From contig JAQXJP010000035.1 in assembly GCA_029008875.1 (NCBI GenBank), positions 124,001 to 188,000 on the forward strand: a DNA stretch of 64,000 bases, in the 5' to 3' direction. The notes under the pieces are model-generated. The model saw only the letters and a program-made list of their open reading frames with translations. It was not told where the DNA came from and searched no databases. The DNA is from Lachnospiraceae bacterium (GTDB taxonomy: Bacteria; Bacillota; Clostridia; Lachnospirales; Lachnospiraceae). Shown here piece by piece: positions 45,234-54,258 of this stretch. The position numbers were made by a program, and so were the translations under genes. Each line of letters begins with the position of its first letter. The stretch's first letter is position 1.

Positions 45234-48200
45234 TACAAATCCTCCTCAACCATACTCTTTTCCCTGTTGAACGCATCGTAGATACAAGGAATCACAATCA
45301 GCGTCAGGATAGTACCGTACAGCAGACCGCCGATAATGGTGATCGCCATGGGCTGCATCATTGCGGAGCCATCTCCGAAGCCCAGCGCGGAGGTGAGCAT
45401 TGCCAGAATGGTGGTCATTGCAGTCATCAGAATGGGGCGCATACGAATCTTGCCCGCATCGATAATCGCCTCTCTCTTGCCCATGCCGCCCCGCCTTGCC
45501 TGGTTGATGTAATCGATCAAAACGATACCGTTGTTAACGATCAGACCTGCCAGCATGATAAAGCCCAGCATGGCGATGACGCTCACCTCATTGCCGGTGA
45601 TAAACAACCCCATGAAACCACCGGTAAATGCCAGCGGAATGGAGAACATGATAATAAAGGGAGACAGCAGGGACTGGAACTGTGCCACCATGATCAGGTA
45701 GATGAAGATTACTGCCAAAATCAGCATCAAAACCAGCTGCTCCATAGCATCGTTGATGGTCTCATCCTCACCCTCCATGGTGACGCTGTACCCCTCCGGA
45801 ATATCCATCTTGTTCAGCGCCTTTTGCACCTGATTGCCGACCAGTGTGACATTGTGATCCTCGTCGATGGTCGCGGAAACCGTCAGGTAGCGGTTCTGGG
45901 AGTCACGGCGAATCTGGCTGAGTGTTGTGGTCTCCTCCATGTCGCAGATCTCGGTAAGCGGAATTTGTTCCACTTCCCCATCCTCATTGGTGTAATCAAA
46001 GGTCAGGGACCGAATGTCCTCCAACTTGGTGTCAGACTGGGTTTCCGTCTGCACATATACCTCGTAATCCTTAATATCCGTGGTGAGGGTGGTGGCGGAT
46101 GTGCTGGTCGCCATCTCCCCGTACACCAACTGGAATACCTGTGCAACCGTGTATCCGTATTCTGCCGCCTTCTCCTTATCCACCGTGATGGTAAACTGAG
46201 GAGCCACATCATCCAGTCCGTCCTCCACCTTGGCTACTCCCTCGGTTTCGGCTAGGACTTCGGATACCTGGGCGGCAAGTTCCTGCAGCGTACCCAGATC
46301 ATTACCCTTAATCTGAATGGAAAGTCCGGACCCGAAATATGCGGAAAAATCCATGGAAGAGCTTTCCGTGCTCACCTGGCAATCCAAATCCTTGGTGCGC
46401 TCCGCAATCTCATCCTCCACCTGGGACAGTTTTACGTCGGAATCCGGATCCAGGAGAATGTACATGCTGACACTCTCATCTCCGCCGCCCATAAGGCTCA
46501 TGGTGGAGGATCCCCCAGCCATGGCACCGATGGTGTCGATCCCCTCAATATCCGAAATCCGTCCGATGATCTCATCCGAAAAATCAGTGAGTTCCTCGAA
46601 GGTCAGGGTCTCGTCCTCCTTGGCAGAAATGGTCACGGACAACTGATCCGCCTCCATCTCCATATCCATGAAGGTCAATCCCCTGGAGAGGGATGCCGCC
46701 GCACTTCCCACCAGAAGCACCACTGCCAGGATAAACACAATGGCCTTATGATTCAGGCAGGTATCCAAAAATCTGCCGTACCACTCCCTGAAGCGGTCGA
46801 ACCATGGATGTTTCACTTCCTTCGTCTTTTTCAACGTCGCAGAGGACATGGCCGGGACGAAGGTGAGTGCCACCGCAAGGCTGGCCACAAGGGTGAAGGC
46901 AATGGTAAGTGCCAGATCCACAAAGAGCTGGCGTGTGATACCCTCCGTGAAGATAATCGGTGCATACACACTGACTGTGGTAAGGGTGGAGGCAATGATA
47001 GCTCCGGTCACCTGGGAAGCCCCCTCCACTGCTGCCTTTTTAATGGAATATCCCTCGTTCCGGAGACGGTAAATATTCTCGATAACCACGATGGAGTTAT
47101 CCACCAGCATACCGATTCCAAGCACAAGTCCTGACATGGAGATAATATTGAGAGAGATATCCGTAAAATACATAAGTACTACCGCAACGATTACGGAAAG
47201 CGGGATGGAACATGCGATGACAAGCGTGGGCTTGATATCCTTCAGGAAGAGGAACAGCACGAAGATGGCGAGAATCGCACCCAGAATCATATTCTGGAAC
47301 ACACTCTTTACCACCATGTCGATGTACACACCCTGGTTCATCATAACCGCAAGGTGTAACCCGTCGTTTTGCTCCTCCAACAGGTCAAACCGTTCCAGGA
47401 GGCGATCCGTAACCTCGCCGGTAGAATAGCCGGTCTGTTTTTCCATGGACAGCATGATACCCGGCTGACCGTTTACAATGGCGTAGGTTTCGGCGGAATT
47501 GTCCACCATCTCCACCTTTGCCACGTCGGACAGGCGGATAATTCCCACCTCGTCCATGCCGTAATCCATGAGCACCAGATCCTGCAATTCCTCAAAGCTC
47601 TGAACCTGCTCTCCCACACGCACCAGATACTGGGTACCCCCATCCATGGCGTATCCTGCAGGCATATCAAAGTTCTGGGCCAGAAGGAGGCTGGAAATGG
47701 TCTCCGTGGTGAGAACCCGGTTCAAATCCGCAGACTCCAGCGCAGAATCCTTGGTATCGTCCAAGGTGGTCTGTGCCGTATCCAGGGAGGCTGCCGCTGT
47801 GGCCAGCTCCGCGGAGGTGGCTCCCACCTGAATGGCAGCCAGACTTGCCTGCTGGTTGATGGTGTCCAGGGCAGTATCCAGGGAAACCAGCCCCTCATCA
47901 ATCTGATTCAGAGCGGTACTTATGGTTTCTTTTCCGGTGTTGATCTTTGTCAGCATCTGTCCGATGGTGGATGCCGCAGCGGAGAGATCGGAATAGCCGT
48001 TCACCGTGATGCCCAGAGCGGAGAGGTTGGAACCGTAAGAGGACCGAACCACCTGATCAATCATGGCATTCTTAGTTTGGGCGTCCGTCATAGCATCGTA
48101 GAGATCCTGATAGTTGGTGAATCCGGTGTTCATTCCGCCGGCATTTGCCATGGCGATAGCCGCATTAATAGCAGAGTATTCCACATCCGTCAGGCCAGGG

Positions 48201-49207
48201 GAATTGGGATCGGTTCCCGGTGGATTTGCTGCAATCAACTCTCCCAATCTCTCATAAGATATTGTCAAACCATACGCGGAAAGCTGTTCATTCACGTTGC
48301 TTAACAAAGTGTTTCCCCCGGAGATAATCGCCGCATTTTGATTGTAATCCAGCGCGTAGGTCTGAAGGGTAGTGTTCACCGCATTCTGGAGCGTTACCAC
48401 GGATTCCTTCTTGGACTCCAGATCCTGCAACTGCTTCTCCAGGTCAGCGCGGGTCTTATAGAGTTCCTCCCTTTTTCCCGTCACATCATCAAACGCGGAA
48501 CTGACTTCATCCCCGCTTCCGGCGATGGCATCCTGTCCCTCCTTAATCTTGTTCTTTCCGTCCGTGATCTCTTTTTGCGCGTCGTCAAACTGGGAACTGA
48601 TGGAATTTTGAATTTTGGCATTCAGCGCGTCCACCTTTTCCTGGTCGATGGTCACTTCCACCGATTCCTCCAGGGCACCGCTTGCGGATACGGAAGCCAC
48701 ACCTTCCACGCTCTCCAGCGCCGGAATCAAATCATTGTTCACGTAATTTGCCAATTCCGACTGACTCATGCCCTCCATATCAACCGAAGCAATCATAATC
48801 GGAAGCATATCCGGGTTAATCTGCATAATCATGGGCGTTCCCACACTGTCACTCCATCCTCCCTGGAGCTGATCCAGCTTCTGCTGAATCTCGATAACCA
48901 CGGAATCCATATTGGCATTCTGGGCATACTCCAGAGTCACAATGGAATAACTGTTGTAGGAAGTGGATGTAATATTCTTAATGTTGGACGTGGTAGCCAT
49001 GGCCGCCTCAATCGGCGCGGTGACCTCCGTCTCCACCTTCTCCGGACTGGCACCCACATCTGTGGTGATGATGAGCGCATACTGAAAACTCATGTCCGGG
49101 AGCAAATCGGTCGTCATCTTCATCAATGAGACAACTCCCAACACAATCACTAACACAACCGCAACCAGAACTGTATACGGCCTCTTTACGCTGTATTTGG
49201 AAAGCAT
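45233..49207 (-). CDS. RND-superfamily exporter with long extracellular insertion
   Basis: 1324 residues. Membrane exporter driven by the proton gradient. TM1 is at residues 12-32, the helix bundles TM2-6 lie at about 640-830 and TM8-12 at about 1135-1310 (VNNGIVLIDYINQARR in the last bundle). The porter domains are AcrB-like, but a stretch of about 300 residues, from about 195 to 510, is inserted in the first loop and is partly coiled coil, rich in Asp, Gln and Ala. No membrane fusion protein or outer-membrane channel is present, as expected for a monoderm. Controlled by the downstream TetR gene. Substrate unknown. Confidence 0.88.
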   Translation of the reverse strand: MLSKYSVKRPYTVLVAVVLVIVLGVVSLMKMTTDLLPDMSFQYALIITTDVGASPEKVETEVTAPIEAAMATTSNIKNITSTSYNSYSIVTLEYAQNANMDSVVIEIQQKLDQLQGGWSDSVGTPMIMQINPDMLPIMIASVDMEGMSQSELANYVNNDLIPALESVEGVASVSASGALEESVEVTIDQEKVDALNAKIQNSISSQFDDAQKEITDGKNKIKEGQDAIAGSGDEVSSAFDDVTGKREELYKTRADLEKQLQDLESKKESVVTLQNAVNTTLQTYALDYNQNAAIISGGNTLLSNVNEQLSAYGLTISYERLGELIAANPPGTDPNSPGLTDVEYSAINAAIAMANAGGMNTGFTNYQDLYDAMTDAQTKNAMIDQVVRSSYGSNLSALGITVNGYSDLSAAASTIGQMLTKINTGKETISTALNQIDEGLVSLDTALDTINQQASLAAIQVGATSAELATAAASLDTAQTTLDDTKDSALESADLNRVLTTETISSLLLAQNFDMPAGYAMDGGTQYLVRVGEQVQSFEELQDLVLMDYGMDEVGIIRLSDVAKVEMVDNSAETYAIVNGQPGIMLSMEKQTGYSTGEVTDRLLERFDLLEEQNDGLHLAVMMNQGVYIDMVVKSVFQNMILGAILAIFVLFLFLKDIKPTLVIACSIPLSVIVAVVLMYFTDISLNIISMSGLVLGIGMLVDNSIVVIENIYRLRNEGYSIKKAAVEGASQVTGAIIASTLTTVSVYAPIIFTEGITRQLFVDLALTIAFTLVASLAVALTFVPAMSSATLKKTKEVKHPWFDRFREWYGRFLDTCLNHKAIVFILAVVLLVGSAAASLSRGLTFMDMEMEADQLSVTISAKEDETLTFEELTDFSDEIIGRISDIEGIDTIGAMAGGSSTMSLMGGGDESVSMYILLDPDSDVKLSQVEDEIAERTKDLDCQVSTESSSMDFSAYFGSGLSIQIKGNDLGTLQELAAQVSEVLAETEGVAKVEDGLDDVAPQFTITVDKEKAAEYGYTVAQVFQLVYGEMATSTSATTLTTDIKDYEVYVQTETQSDTKLEDIRSLTFDYTNEDGEVEQIPLTEICDMEETTTLSQIRRDSQNRYLTVSATIDEDHNVTLVGNQVQKALNKMDIPEGYSVTMEGEDETINDAMEQLVLMLILAVIFIYLIMVAQFQSLLSPFIIMFSIPLAFTGGFMGLFITGNEVSVIAMLGFIMLAGLIVNNGIVLIDYINQARRGGMGKREAIIDAGKIRMRPILMTAMTTILAMLTSALGFGDGSAMMQPMAITIIGGLLYGTILTLIVIPCIYDAFNREKSMVEEDL

Positions 49208-49219
49208 TTTTTCGTCCTC

Positions 49220-49264
49220 CTGCTTTTGAATAGCCTGCTTTTGAATAATCTACTTTTGAATAAT
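49220..49264. repeat. Three 15-bp tandem repeats in the RND leader
   Basis: CT[G/A]CTTTTGAATA[G/A][C/T] occurs at 49220-49234, 49235-49249 and 49250-49264, between the operator and the RND start. It may tune translation or spacing. Confidence 0.85.
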
Positions 49265-49271
49265 CTACTCC

Positions 49272-49287
49272 GACCGACCGGTCGGTC
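49272..49287. promoter_or_regulatory. Palindromic TetR-type operator of the RND-TetR operon
   Basis: GACCGACCGGTCGGTC is a perfect 16-bp palindrome just downstream of the -10 box, a classical repressor position. Binding by the TetR protein encoded in the operon is inferred. Confidence 0.8.
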
Positions 49288-49298
49288 AATTCTTCTCC

Positions 49299-49326
49299 AT
49301 TATAACCACCTCTTTAGAAAAAACAA
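49299..49326 (-). promoter_or_regulatory. Promoter of the RND-TetR operon
   Basis: Minus strand: TTGTTT (49326-49321), 16-base spacer, TATAAT (49304-49299). The operator starts 12 bases after the -10 box. Confidence 0.6.
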
Positions 49327-49361
49327 GATTTTCCACTGGAAATTTATACTTTTTTCATTTC

Positions 49362-49652
49362 TTACTAACATATCCCTGCTTTTCTTCTCCCTGATTAGTA
49401 ATCTTTTTTCAGGTTACTAACATTTCAATCAAATTATCATAAAAAGTTAGTAAAAAAGCCCTTTTTTACACGCTTCTCACTCCAGCCCCGCTTCTTAATA
49501 TCAGTCATCTTCTCATATTGTTTAGTAATAATATACTCCAACAAAAATTGACAGAATATTTTGCTAACATAAACCGGCATTTTCCCAATATCATTAGTAA
49601 AGTTCCAAAAGTTTACTAATCCGACAGCTCCTTTTCCCGAAAACATTAGTAA
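49362..49652. repeat. Array of TTACTAA / TTAGTAA inverted pairs, copy 1
   Basis: TTACTAA occurs at 49362, 49414 and 49613 (TTGCTAA at 49561); TTAGTAA at 49395, 49447, 49522, 49594 and 49646. Four complete pairs have their arms 33 bases apart start to start, and adjacent pairs are 52 bases apart. The spacers share a CTTTTC-rich middle. The same array is found at 63183-63424. No gene lies in the 564 bases between 49208 and 49771; a 69-residue minus frame across the array has no ribosome site. Confidence 0.85.
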
Positions 49653-49685
49653 TTTCCTGTAATATCAGCAATTTCCCGAGCACTC

Positions 49686-49722
49686 AAAAAAAGCAGCCTT
49701 CCACATCTCTGTGAAAGACTGC
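49686..49722 (-). terminator. Terminator of the 46-residue membrane protein gene
   Basis: Minus strand: GCAGTCTTTCACA pairs with TGTGGAAGGCTGC with two mismatches (49722-49693), followed by TTTTTTT. Confidence 0.7.
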
Positions 49723-49771
49723 AAAATTTCGGATATTCAACTTTGCGCAAAAAACCTTCCAAAACCTCTTC

Positions 49772-49912
49772 CTACGCCGCTTCTTCCTCGTCCTCCTCGT
49801 CGACAACCGCAGCAACTGCAGCCGTCACCGATGATACCACCGCAATGATTGCAGCAACCACAACAAGCAAGATGATTGCACCCATAAAAATAAGAAGCCC
49901 TGTCTCTGTCAT
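49772..49912 (-). CDS. Tiny membrane protein with acidic tail
   Basis: 46 residues. MTETGLLIF leads into one long hydrophobic segment (residues 5-36) and an acidic end (DEEDEEEAA). Orientation with the tail inside the cell is likely. A promoter (49967-49995), a GGGAG ribosome site and a terminator support an independent gene. The longer frame to 49957 includes a leader hairpin and no better start. No family recognised. Confidence 0.65.
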   Translation of the reverse strand: MTETGLLIFMGAIILLVVVAAIIAVVSSVTAAVAAVVDEEDEEEAA

Positions 49913-49966
49913 AATCTCATCTCCCATCGCTTTTTGCACTCTTTTTGAGTGCCCCAACTATCGTAG

Positions 49967-49995
49967 ATTATAGCACACCGGACATCAATCCGCAA
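49967..49995 (-). promoter_or_regulatory. Promoter of the 46-residue gene, -35 inside a deacetylase remnant
   Basis: Minus strand: TTGCGG (49995-49990), 17-base spacer, TATAAT (49972-49967). A GCACTC-N5-GAGTGC hairpin (49936-49952) lies in the leader. Confidence 0.6.
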
Positions 49996-50029
49996 TCTGT
50001 TTTCCGGTCACATCCATATGATAATTCCC
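49985..50029 (-). pseudogene. Remnant of a polysaccharide deacetylase 3' end
   Basis: 45 bases match the end of the deacetylase gene at 54259-54303 at 42 positions; the last 33 are identical. Translated, both give NYHMDVTGKQIAD and a TGA stop, and two of the three differences are synonymous C-to-T changes. No upstream part of a deacetylase is present; the GH53 gene sits there instead. Confidence 0.75.
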
Positions 50030-50054
50030 GGTCACATAAACGTGACCGGGAATT
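50023..50054. other. Perfect hairpin downstream of the GH53 gene
   Basis: AATTCCCGGTCAC and GTGACCGGGAATT form a 13-bp stem with a six-base loop, directly after the GH53 stop. On the minus strand no T run follows, so it is probably an mRNA 3' stabiliser rather than a classic terminator. Confidence 0.6.
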
Positions 50055-50059
50055 GTCTT

Positions 50060-53000
50060 TTATCTTATTTTTCTGCGTCTTGCAAACGCTGCGGCTCCCA
50101 TCATTACGAAAGCTGCTGCCATCATCAGGATAAACGGTGCTACTGACTGATTATCGCTGGTATCCGGAGAAGCCAAGGTGGTAGAAACCGCTTCCGAAGC
50201 TGCTACAGCTCCCGGTGTGGTTCCCGATACCGGTTCTCCCGAAGATGGGGTTTGTCCCGATGTTGAAGGCGGAACCGTATCCTTATACACGATGGCATAA
50301 GTAGAAAAGCGGTCTGTCTCAAAGGTAAATTCGTTGGTTGACGGATCAAAGCTTCCCGGAATAAGTTCAGTCGAAGTCTCCCCCGTAACCTCATCCACAT
50401 GGACTCTTACGATGGCATATGTTCTTGTTGTGTTCGGAACTGTATTGATCAAATCTTCCGGAATGACAATGGTGATTCTAATCGGCTCATCTAATTCCGT
50501 AATGTTTTTCGCCGGATCGGAACCAATCTGTTTGATTAACTGTAAATCCAAATAACAGCCAATTACATTAAAGTTCTCCGCCCGAAGTTTTTCGGATACG
50601 CGATCCTTATCTTCCACAGATACCGTCTCCGAAATGTCGTTCACTGCCATGTAAACAGTTACACTGCCGCCTGCAGCAATCTGGTTTACCTCTTCCTCGG
50701 TAAACGCACCCTTTTCCTTCAATTCATTTACCAAGGTCTCTGTTGCGTTAAGTGTTCCTCCCGCACTGGTATCATCACCGATTGACATCTGAAGTGCTTC
50801 CCATTTCGCATTTACAGTGAGATCGGAAGTAACCTTTGAAAAACTCTTATCCCAGCCCAACCGGTATCCGGTTTTCGTCCAAGCTGGGGCAGTGGCACCG
50901 CTTCCCGATTTCACCTTCTTGGAAATTGATCTATCTCCGTCCACAAAGGTTACCTGATGGGTCGTATAAGTTTCTGCCTGATACAGGTACATGCAGTCAA
51001 CGGTTCCCCAGCCTCCTGCCTGTATTCCGATTGTGATTCCCAGATCCACTGTTGTGGTTTCTGTAATCGTAAAGCTTACGGAAGGAGTCACCCAATTTGC
51101 CCATCCAATCATAGATGTGGCCGTCCCGGTGCTTATCACAGAGTTCTTTTCATGGTCCAAAACACTCAAAGTAACCTGGTCACCATCATTTCCCTGTGCC
51201 ATAACTTCGAAGGTATACGCTCCTGGCTCTAAGGTAATACCGTTGCTTCCGGTTCCCTTGTAGGTTACACTTCCGATTCCCGCACTGGACAAATACCAAT
51301 GGAGACATTTGCTTCCATCATACGGGGTCTCCCCGTCAATTCCTTTTCCTGTAGTGTCAAGACCTGTAAAATTGGAAGTTCCATTCTCAAAGCTTCGGTC
51401 TTCTCCAATCAAATTCTTCGCCTTCACCGTCAAGGTGTAGGTTACACTCGCACTTGTCTGTCCAGCATAGGTTCCCTGGTCAACGGCTTTAGAAAAAGCA
51501 ACTGTTCCGTTTACCACATAGGTGCCTGCCTTATCGGCACGAATTGCATTTTTGTCTGCCGCATCCCATGTGACAGTCTCATCCACAGCACCGCTGTTGT
51601 AGGTAACCTTTATGGTATCCGGTAACGTATAGGTTTCATCTGTCTCAATGGTTTCCGTTGCGGAATCGATGGACTCCACCTCCGTGTGCACGGAAACCGC
51701 GCCGGTTCTCACATATTTCCACACATTGATACTGGCAAGAGCAGAACCGTCTGCAGCGAACATCGCCTGATTGTCAACCGCAGAGCCACCATACCATTTT
51801 CCTGCATCATTCGGGTCGTACGCGGCAGAATAGCTGGATGCCCATCCGGAGCCATGTGCTTCCCACAAAGCCTTATTCGCATCCACACGCTCCGTCAACT
51901 CGTCACCTGTCTTGCCTGTGGTATCTCCTACGGTAATCCATGCAGATTCCCACCAGTAGACACCCAGACCACCTACCTCGTTCACTGCGGCAATGAGATC
52001 CCTCATATAATTAGCTTGGCCCTGTACGGAAAACGGATACTGGGTCTCACACATCATGGTATCATTGGTTCCTTGGCGAATGGTATTCTCATGTCCGTCG
52101 GTTTCATCCAATGTAAAAGCATAACTGGTCTCTGCCACCATCACGTCCTTGCCGTAGGTGGTTTTTACCGTTGCCAACTGGCTCTTCAGGTTCGCAAAAG
52201 TGCCATGCCATGACGGATAATAGGAGGTAGCCAAAATATCATAGTCTACACTGTTGGCATCAAGAGTAGCAGCCCACTTGGTCATGTTCGACTTTTCCGG
52301 ATTCGTGACATGAATCACCACTTTGATATTCGAATCGAAGTTGTGAACTGCTGCCGCGCCGGCGCTAAACAGTGTGCACATATTTGTCGCATCTGTCTCG
52401 CCGATAAATCCGCCGGTGGTCTCATTTCCCACCTGAACCATAGCAATATCTACGCCGGTGGCCTTTACTGTGGTCAACGATTCTGTAAGATATCCCTGTA
52501 ATGCACTCGCCTTTTGTTCTACCGAATAGCCGGCCCAATCCTTCGGAGCCTGCTGCTTGCCCGGATCCGTCCAGAAGTCAGAGCAGTGGAAATCCAATAA
52601 CATTTTCAAATCAGCAGCCTTGCACGCTCTCGCAATCTCAACTGCAGTAGCAAGATCATTATTTCCACCGCCATATCCCTTTCCATTGGAATCATAAGGA
52701 TCATTCCAAATACGGACACGCACGTGAGTAACACCGCATGTCTTTAAAAACTTACAGAAATCTGTCACATTGTCAATGGTATTGCCATCAAAGTCTTTAT
52801 AGGTAACACCGCTTTTGAACTCTGACACAACGGAGGAAATGTCCATACCCATGATAAAGTCGTTGGACAGATTATCTACTTTGGTTACATTAATATCAGC
52901 CGGCACATAATCGCTGGTGTCCTCATCCTCCGGTTCGGTAACAGTAATAGTTACATATGTTTTCATAATAGAATTAGTGCTATCCTTCAACTCTGCCGCT

Positions 53001-54025
53001 ATGTAATATGTTCCCACACTTGGCACAGTCACATCAGCAGTAAGAGAATTACCACTGTTATCATCAAAGTTGCTATATGTAGCATCGGACTTTCCATCAC
53101 TATGTTCATTCCATGAATCGGTCCACCACCATAAGAACAAGCCATTTGTCGCCAAATTCGTAACAGCTTGCCCATTATAGGTAACCGCAGCTGTAAGACT
53201 TACAGTGTCGCCGGCTTCTACCGTTGTTGTACTTGGCGTAACTGTAACCTTATAGCCTTCTTCACTCCCAGCATTGACTACGGTTAATGTAGTCGTACAT
53301 GTAGCTAGCTTTGTCCAATCACTTGCATAGACATCAGTAACAAGATAATATGTTCCAACGCTTGGCAAAGTAACAGTAGGATTAAATGAAGTCTCGTCTG
53401 AAATCGTCGCATCCTGATTACCATCACTGTGCTCATTCCAATAATCCAGCCATGTTTTCATGCTAGCCCCATCGGTAAGTTCAGAAATTTGTTCCCCACC
53501 ATTGGTAATGCTAATTGCCAAACTAACACTATCCCCTGATTTTACATCAGTAGTACTTGGCGTAACTGTAACCTTATAGCCTTCTTCACTTCCGGCATTC
53601 ACTACGGTTAATGTAGTCGTGCATGTGGCTAACTTTGTCCAATCACTTGTATAGACGTCCGTAACAAGATAATATGTTCCGACGCTTGGCAAAGTAACCG
53701 TAGGATTAAATGAAGTTTCGCCTGAAATCGTCGCATCCTGATTTCCATCATCGTGCTCGTTCCAATAATCCAGCCATGTTTTCATGCTATTCCCATCGGT
53801 AAGTTCAGTAATTGATTCCCCACCATTGGTAACGCTAATTGCCAAACTAACACTATCCCCTGCTTTTATGTCAGTAGTACTTGGCGTAACAGTAACACTA
53901 TAGCCCGTTTCCTCTGCCCGAACCTCAAAAATCCCCGATAGATTTCCAATCGGAGTCATCCCAAAACACAATGCCGCAGTCAATACAATTGCTGCAGCGC
54001 GTTTTAACCATCTCATTCTCTTCAT
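50060..54025 (-). CDS. Cell-surface arabinogalactan endo-beta-1,4-galactanase (GH53), multidomain
   Basis: 1321 residues. Signal peptide 1-38. Three tandem beta modules of about 107 residues (41-360), the first two nearly identical, probably carbohydrate-binding. GH53 catalytic barrel at about 385-760: acid/base Glu in MVQVGNETTGG and nucleophile Glu in MVAETSYAF. Then a Big_4-like Ig domain, a galactan-binding-like module (about 880-1030), a Listeria-Bacteroides repeat (KTGYRLGW), and a C-terminal hydrophobic anchor after SPDTSD with an Arg/Lys-rich end, a sortase-like variant. It cuts beta-1,4-galactan of pectin. ATG at 54025 with GGGAGG. The gene is flanked by deacetylase-derived sequence. 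Confidence 0.92.
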   Translation of the reverse strand: MKRMRWLKRAAAIVLTAALCFGMTPIGNLSGIFEVRAEETGYSVTVTPSTTDIKAGDSVSLAISVTNGGESITELTDGNSMKTWLDYWNEHDDGNQDATISGETSFNPTVTLPSVGTYYLVTDVYTSDWTKLATCTTTLTVVNAGSEEGYKVTVTPSTTDVKSGDSVSLAISITNGGEQISELTDGASMKTWLDYWNEHSDGNQDATISDETSFNPTVTLPSVGTYYLVTDVYASDWTKLATCTTTLTVVNAGSEEGYKVTVTPSTTTVEAGDTVSLTAAVTYNGQAVTNLATNGLFLWWWTDSWNEHSDGKSDATYSNFDDNSGNSLTADVTVPSVGTYYIAAELKDSTNSIMKTYVTITVTEPEDEDTSDYVPADINVTKVDNLSNDFIMGMDISSVVSEFKSGVTYKDFDGNTIDNVTDFCKFLKTCGVTHVRVRIWNDPYDSNGKGYGGGNNDLATAVEIARACKAADLKMLLDFHCSDFWTDPGKQQAPKDWAGYSVEQKASALQGYLTESLTTVKATGVDIAMVQVGNETTGGFIGETDATNMCTLFSAGAAAVHNFDSNIKVVIHVTNPEKSNMTKWAATLDANSVDYDILATSYYPSWHGTFANLKSQLATVKTTYGKDVMVAETSYAFTLDETDGHENTIRQGTNDTMMCETQYPFSVQGQANYMRDLIAAVNEVGGLGVYWWESAWITVGDTTGKTGDELTERVDANKALWEAHGSGWASSYSAAYDPNDAGKWYGGSAVDNQAMFAADGSALASINVWKYVRTGAVSVHTEVESIDSATETIETDETYTLPDTIKVTYNSGAVDETVTWDAADKNAIRADKAGTYVVNGTVAFSKAVDQGTYAGQTSASVTYTLTVKAKNLIGEDRSFENGTSNFTGLDTTGKGIDGETPYDGSKCLHWYLSSAGIGSVTYKGTGSNGITLEPGAYTFEVMAQGNDGDQVTLSVLDHEKNSVISTGTATSMIGWANWVTPSVSFTITETTTVDLGITIGIQAGGWGTVDCMYLYQAETYTTHQVTFVDGDRSISKKVKSGSGATAPAWTKTGYRLGWDKSFSKVTSDLTVNAKWEALQMSIGDDTSAGGTLNATETLVNELKEKGAFTEEEVNQIAAGGSVTVYMAVNDISETVSVEDKDRVSEKLRAENFNVIGCYLDLQLIKQIGSDPAKNITELDEPIRITIVIPEDLINTVPNTTRTYAIVRVHVDEVTGETSTELIPGSFDPSTNEFTFETDRFSTYAIVYKDTVPPSTSGQTPSSGEPVSGTTPGAVAASEAVSTTLASPDTSDNQSVAPFILMMAAAFVMMGAAAFARRRKIR

Positions 54026-54045
54026 ATTTTCCTCCCAAAAGTATG

Positions 54046-54065
54046 TGCTCAACTTGTGCAATCGG
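54046..54065 (-). other. Deacetylase-leader-like sequence in the GH53 leader
   Basis: CCGATTGCACAAGTTGAGCA matches the leader of the deacetylase gene at 55084-55065 (minus strand) in 16 of 20 positions; all four differences are transitions. Confidence 0.5.
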
Positions 54066-54069
54066 TTGC
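54058..54069. promoter_or_regulatory. Candidate CG-centred LacI-type operator
   Basis: GCAATCGGTTGC is a near-palindrome (GCAA-N4-TTGC with central CG), the general form of LacI/GalR operators. It lies about 35 bases upstream of the GH53 start. GanR-like control of galactanase genes is known in Bacillus, but no such regulator is in the window. Confidence 0.35.
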
Positions 54070-54180
54070 TCACCTGTTGGTTTTAATTTAACACCTTCTC
54101 AAAAAGCCTTCAATGCGCATTTTTCCCAAATAATCGACTTTCTTTTTATGCTTTTCTAACAATTCAATTGGAAAAAAGAA

Positions 54181-54220
54181 AAATATAAAAAATGCGCAAC
54201 CGTTGTCTTGTTGCGCATTT
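54181..54220 (-). terminator. Terminator of the polysaccharide deacetylase gene
   Basis: AAATGCGCAAC and GTTGCGCATTT (54220-54210 and 54200-54190) form a perfect 11-bp stem, followed on the minus strand by TTTTATATTT. Confidence 0.8.
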
Positions 54221-54258
54221 CAATCTCCTTCTATAAAATTCTCCCTAAAAATTGCATC

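Noticed and set aside
49008-49289. Leader peptide with DYSK/GYSK repeats before the RND gene
   Set aside because: The repeats reflect the 15-bp DNA units, the start lies inside the operator, and the frame overlaps the RND coding region without a ribosome site.
49437-49646. 69-residue minus frame across the TTACTAA array
   Set aside because: No ribosome site or family pattern; it covers the repeat pairs, so the open frame is probably chance in AT-rich DNA.
49936-49952. GCACTC-N5-GAGTGC as a CIRCE element
   Set aside because: The arms lack the outer TTA/TAA and the spacer is 5 instead of 9 bases; more likely a simple leader hairpin.
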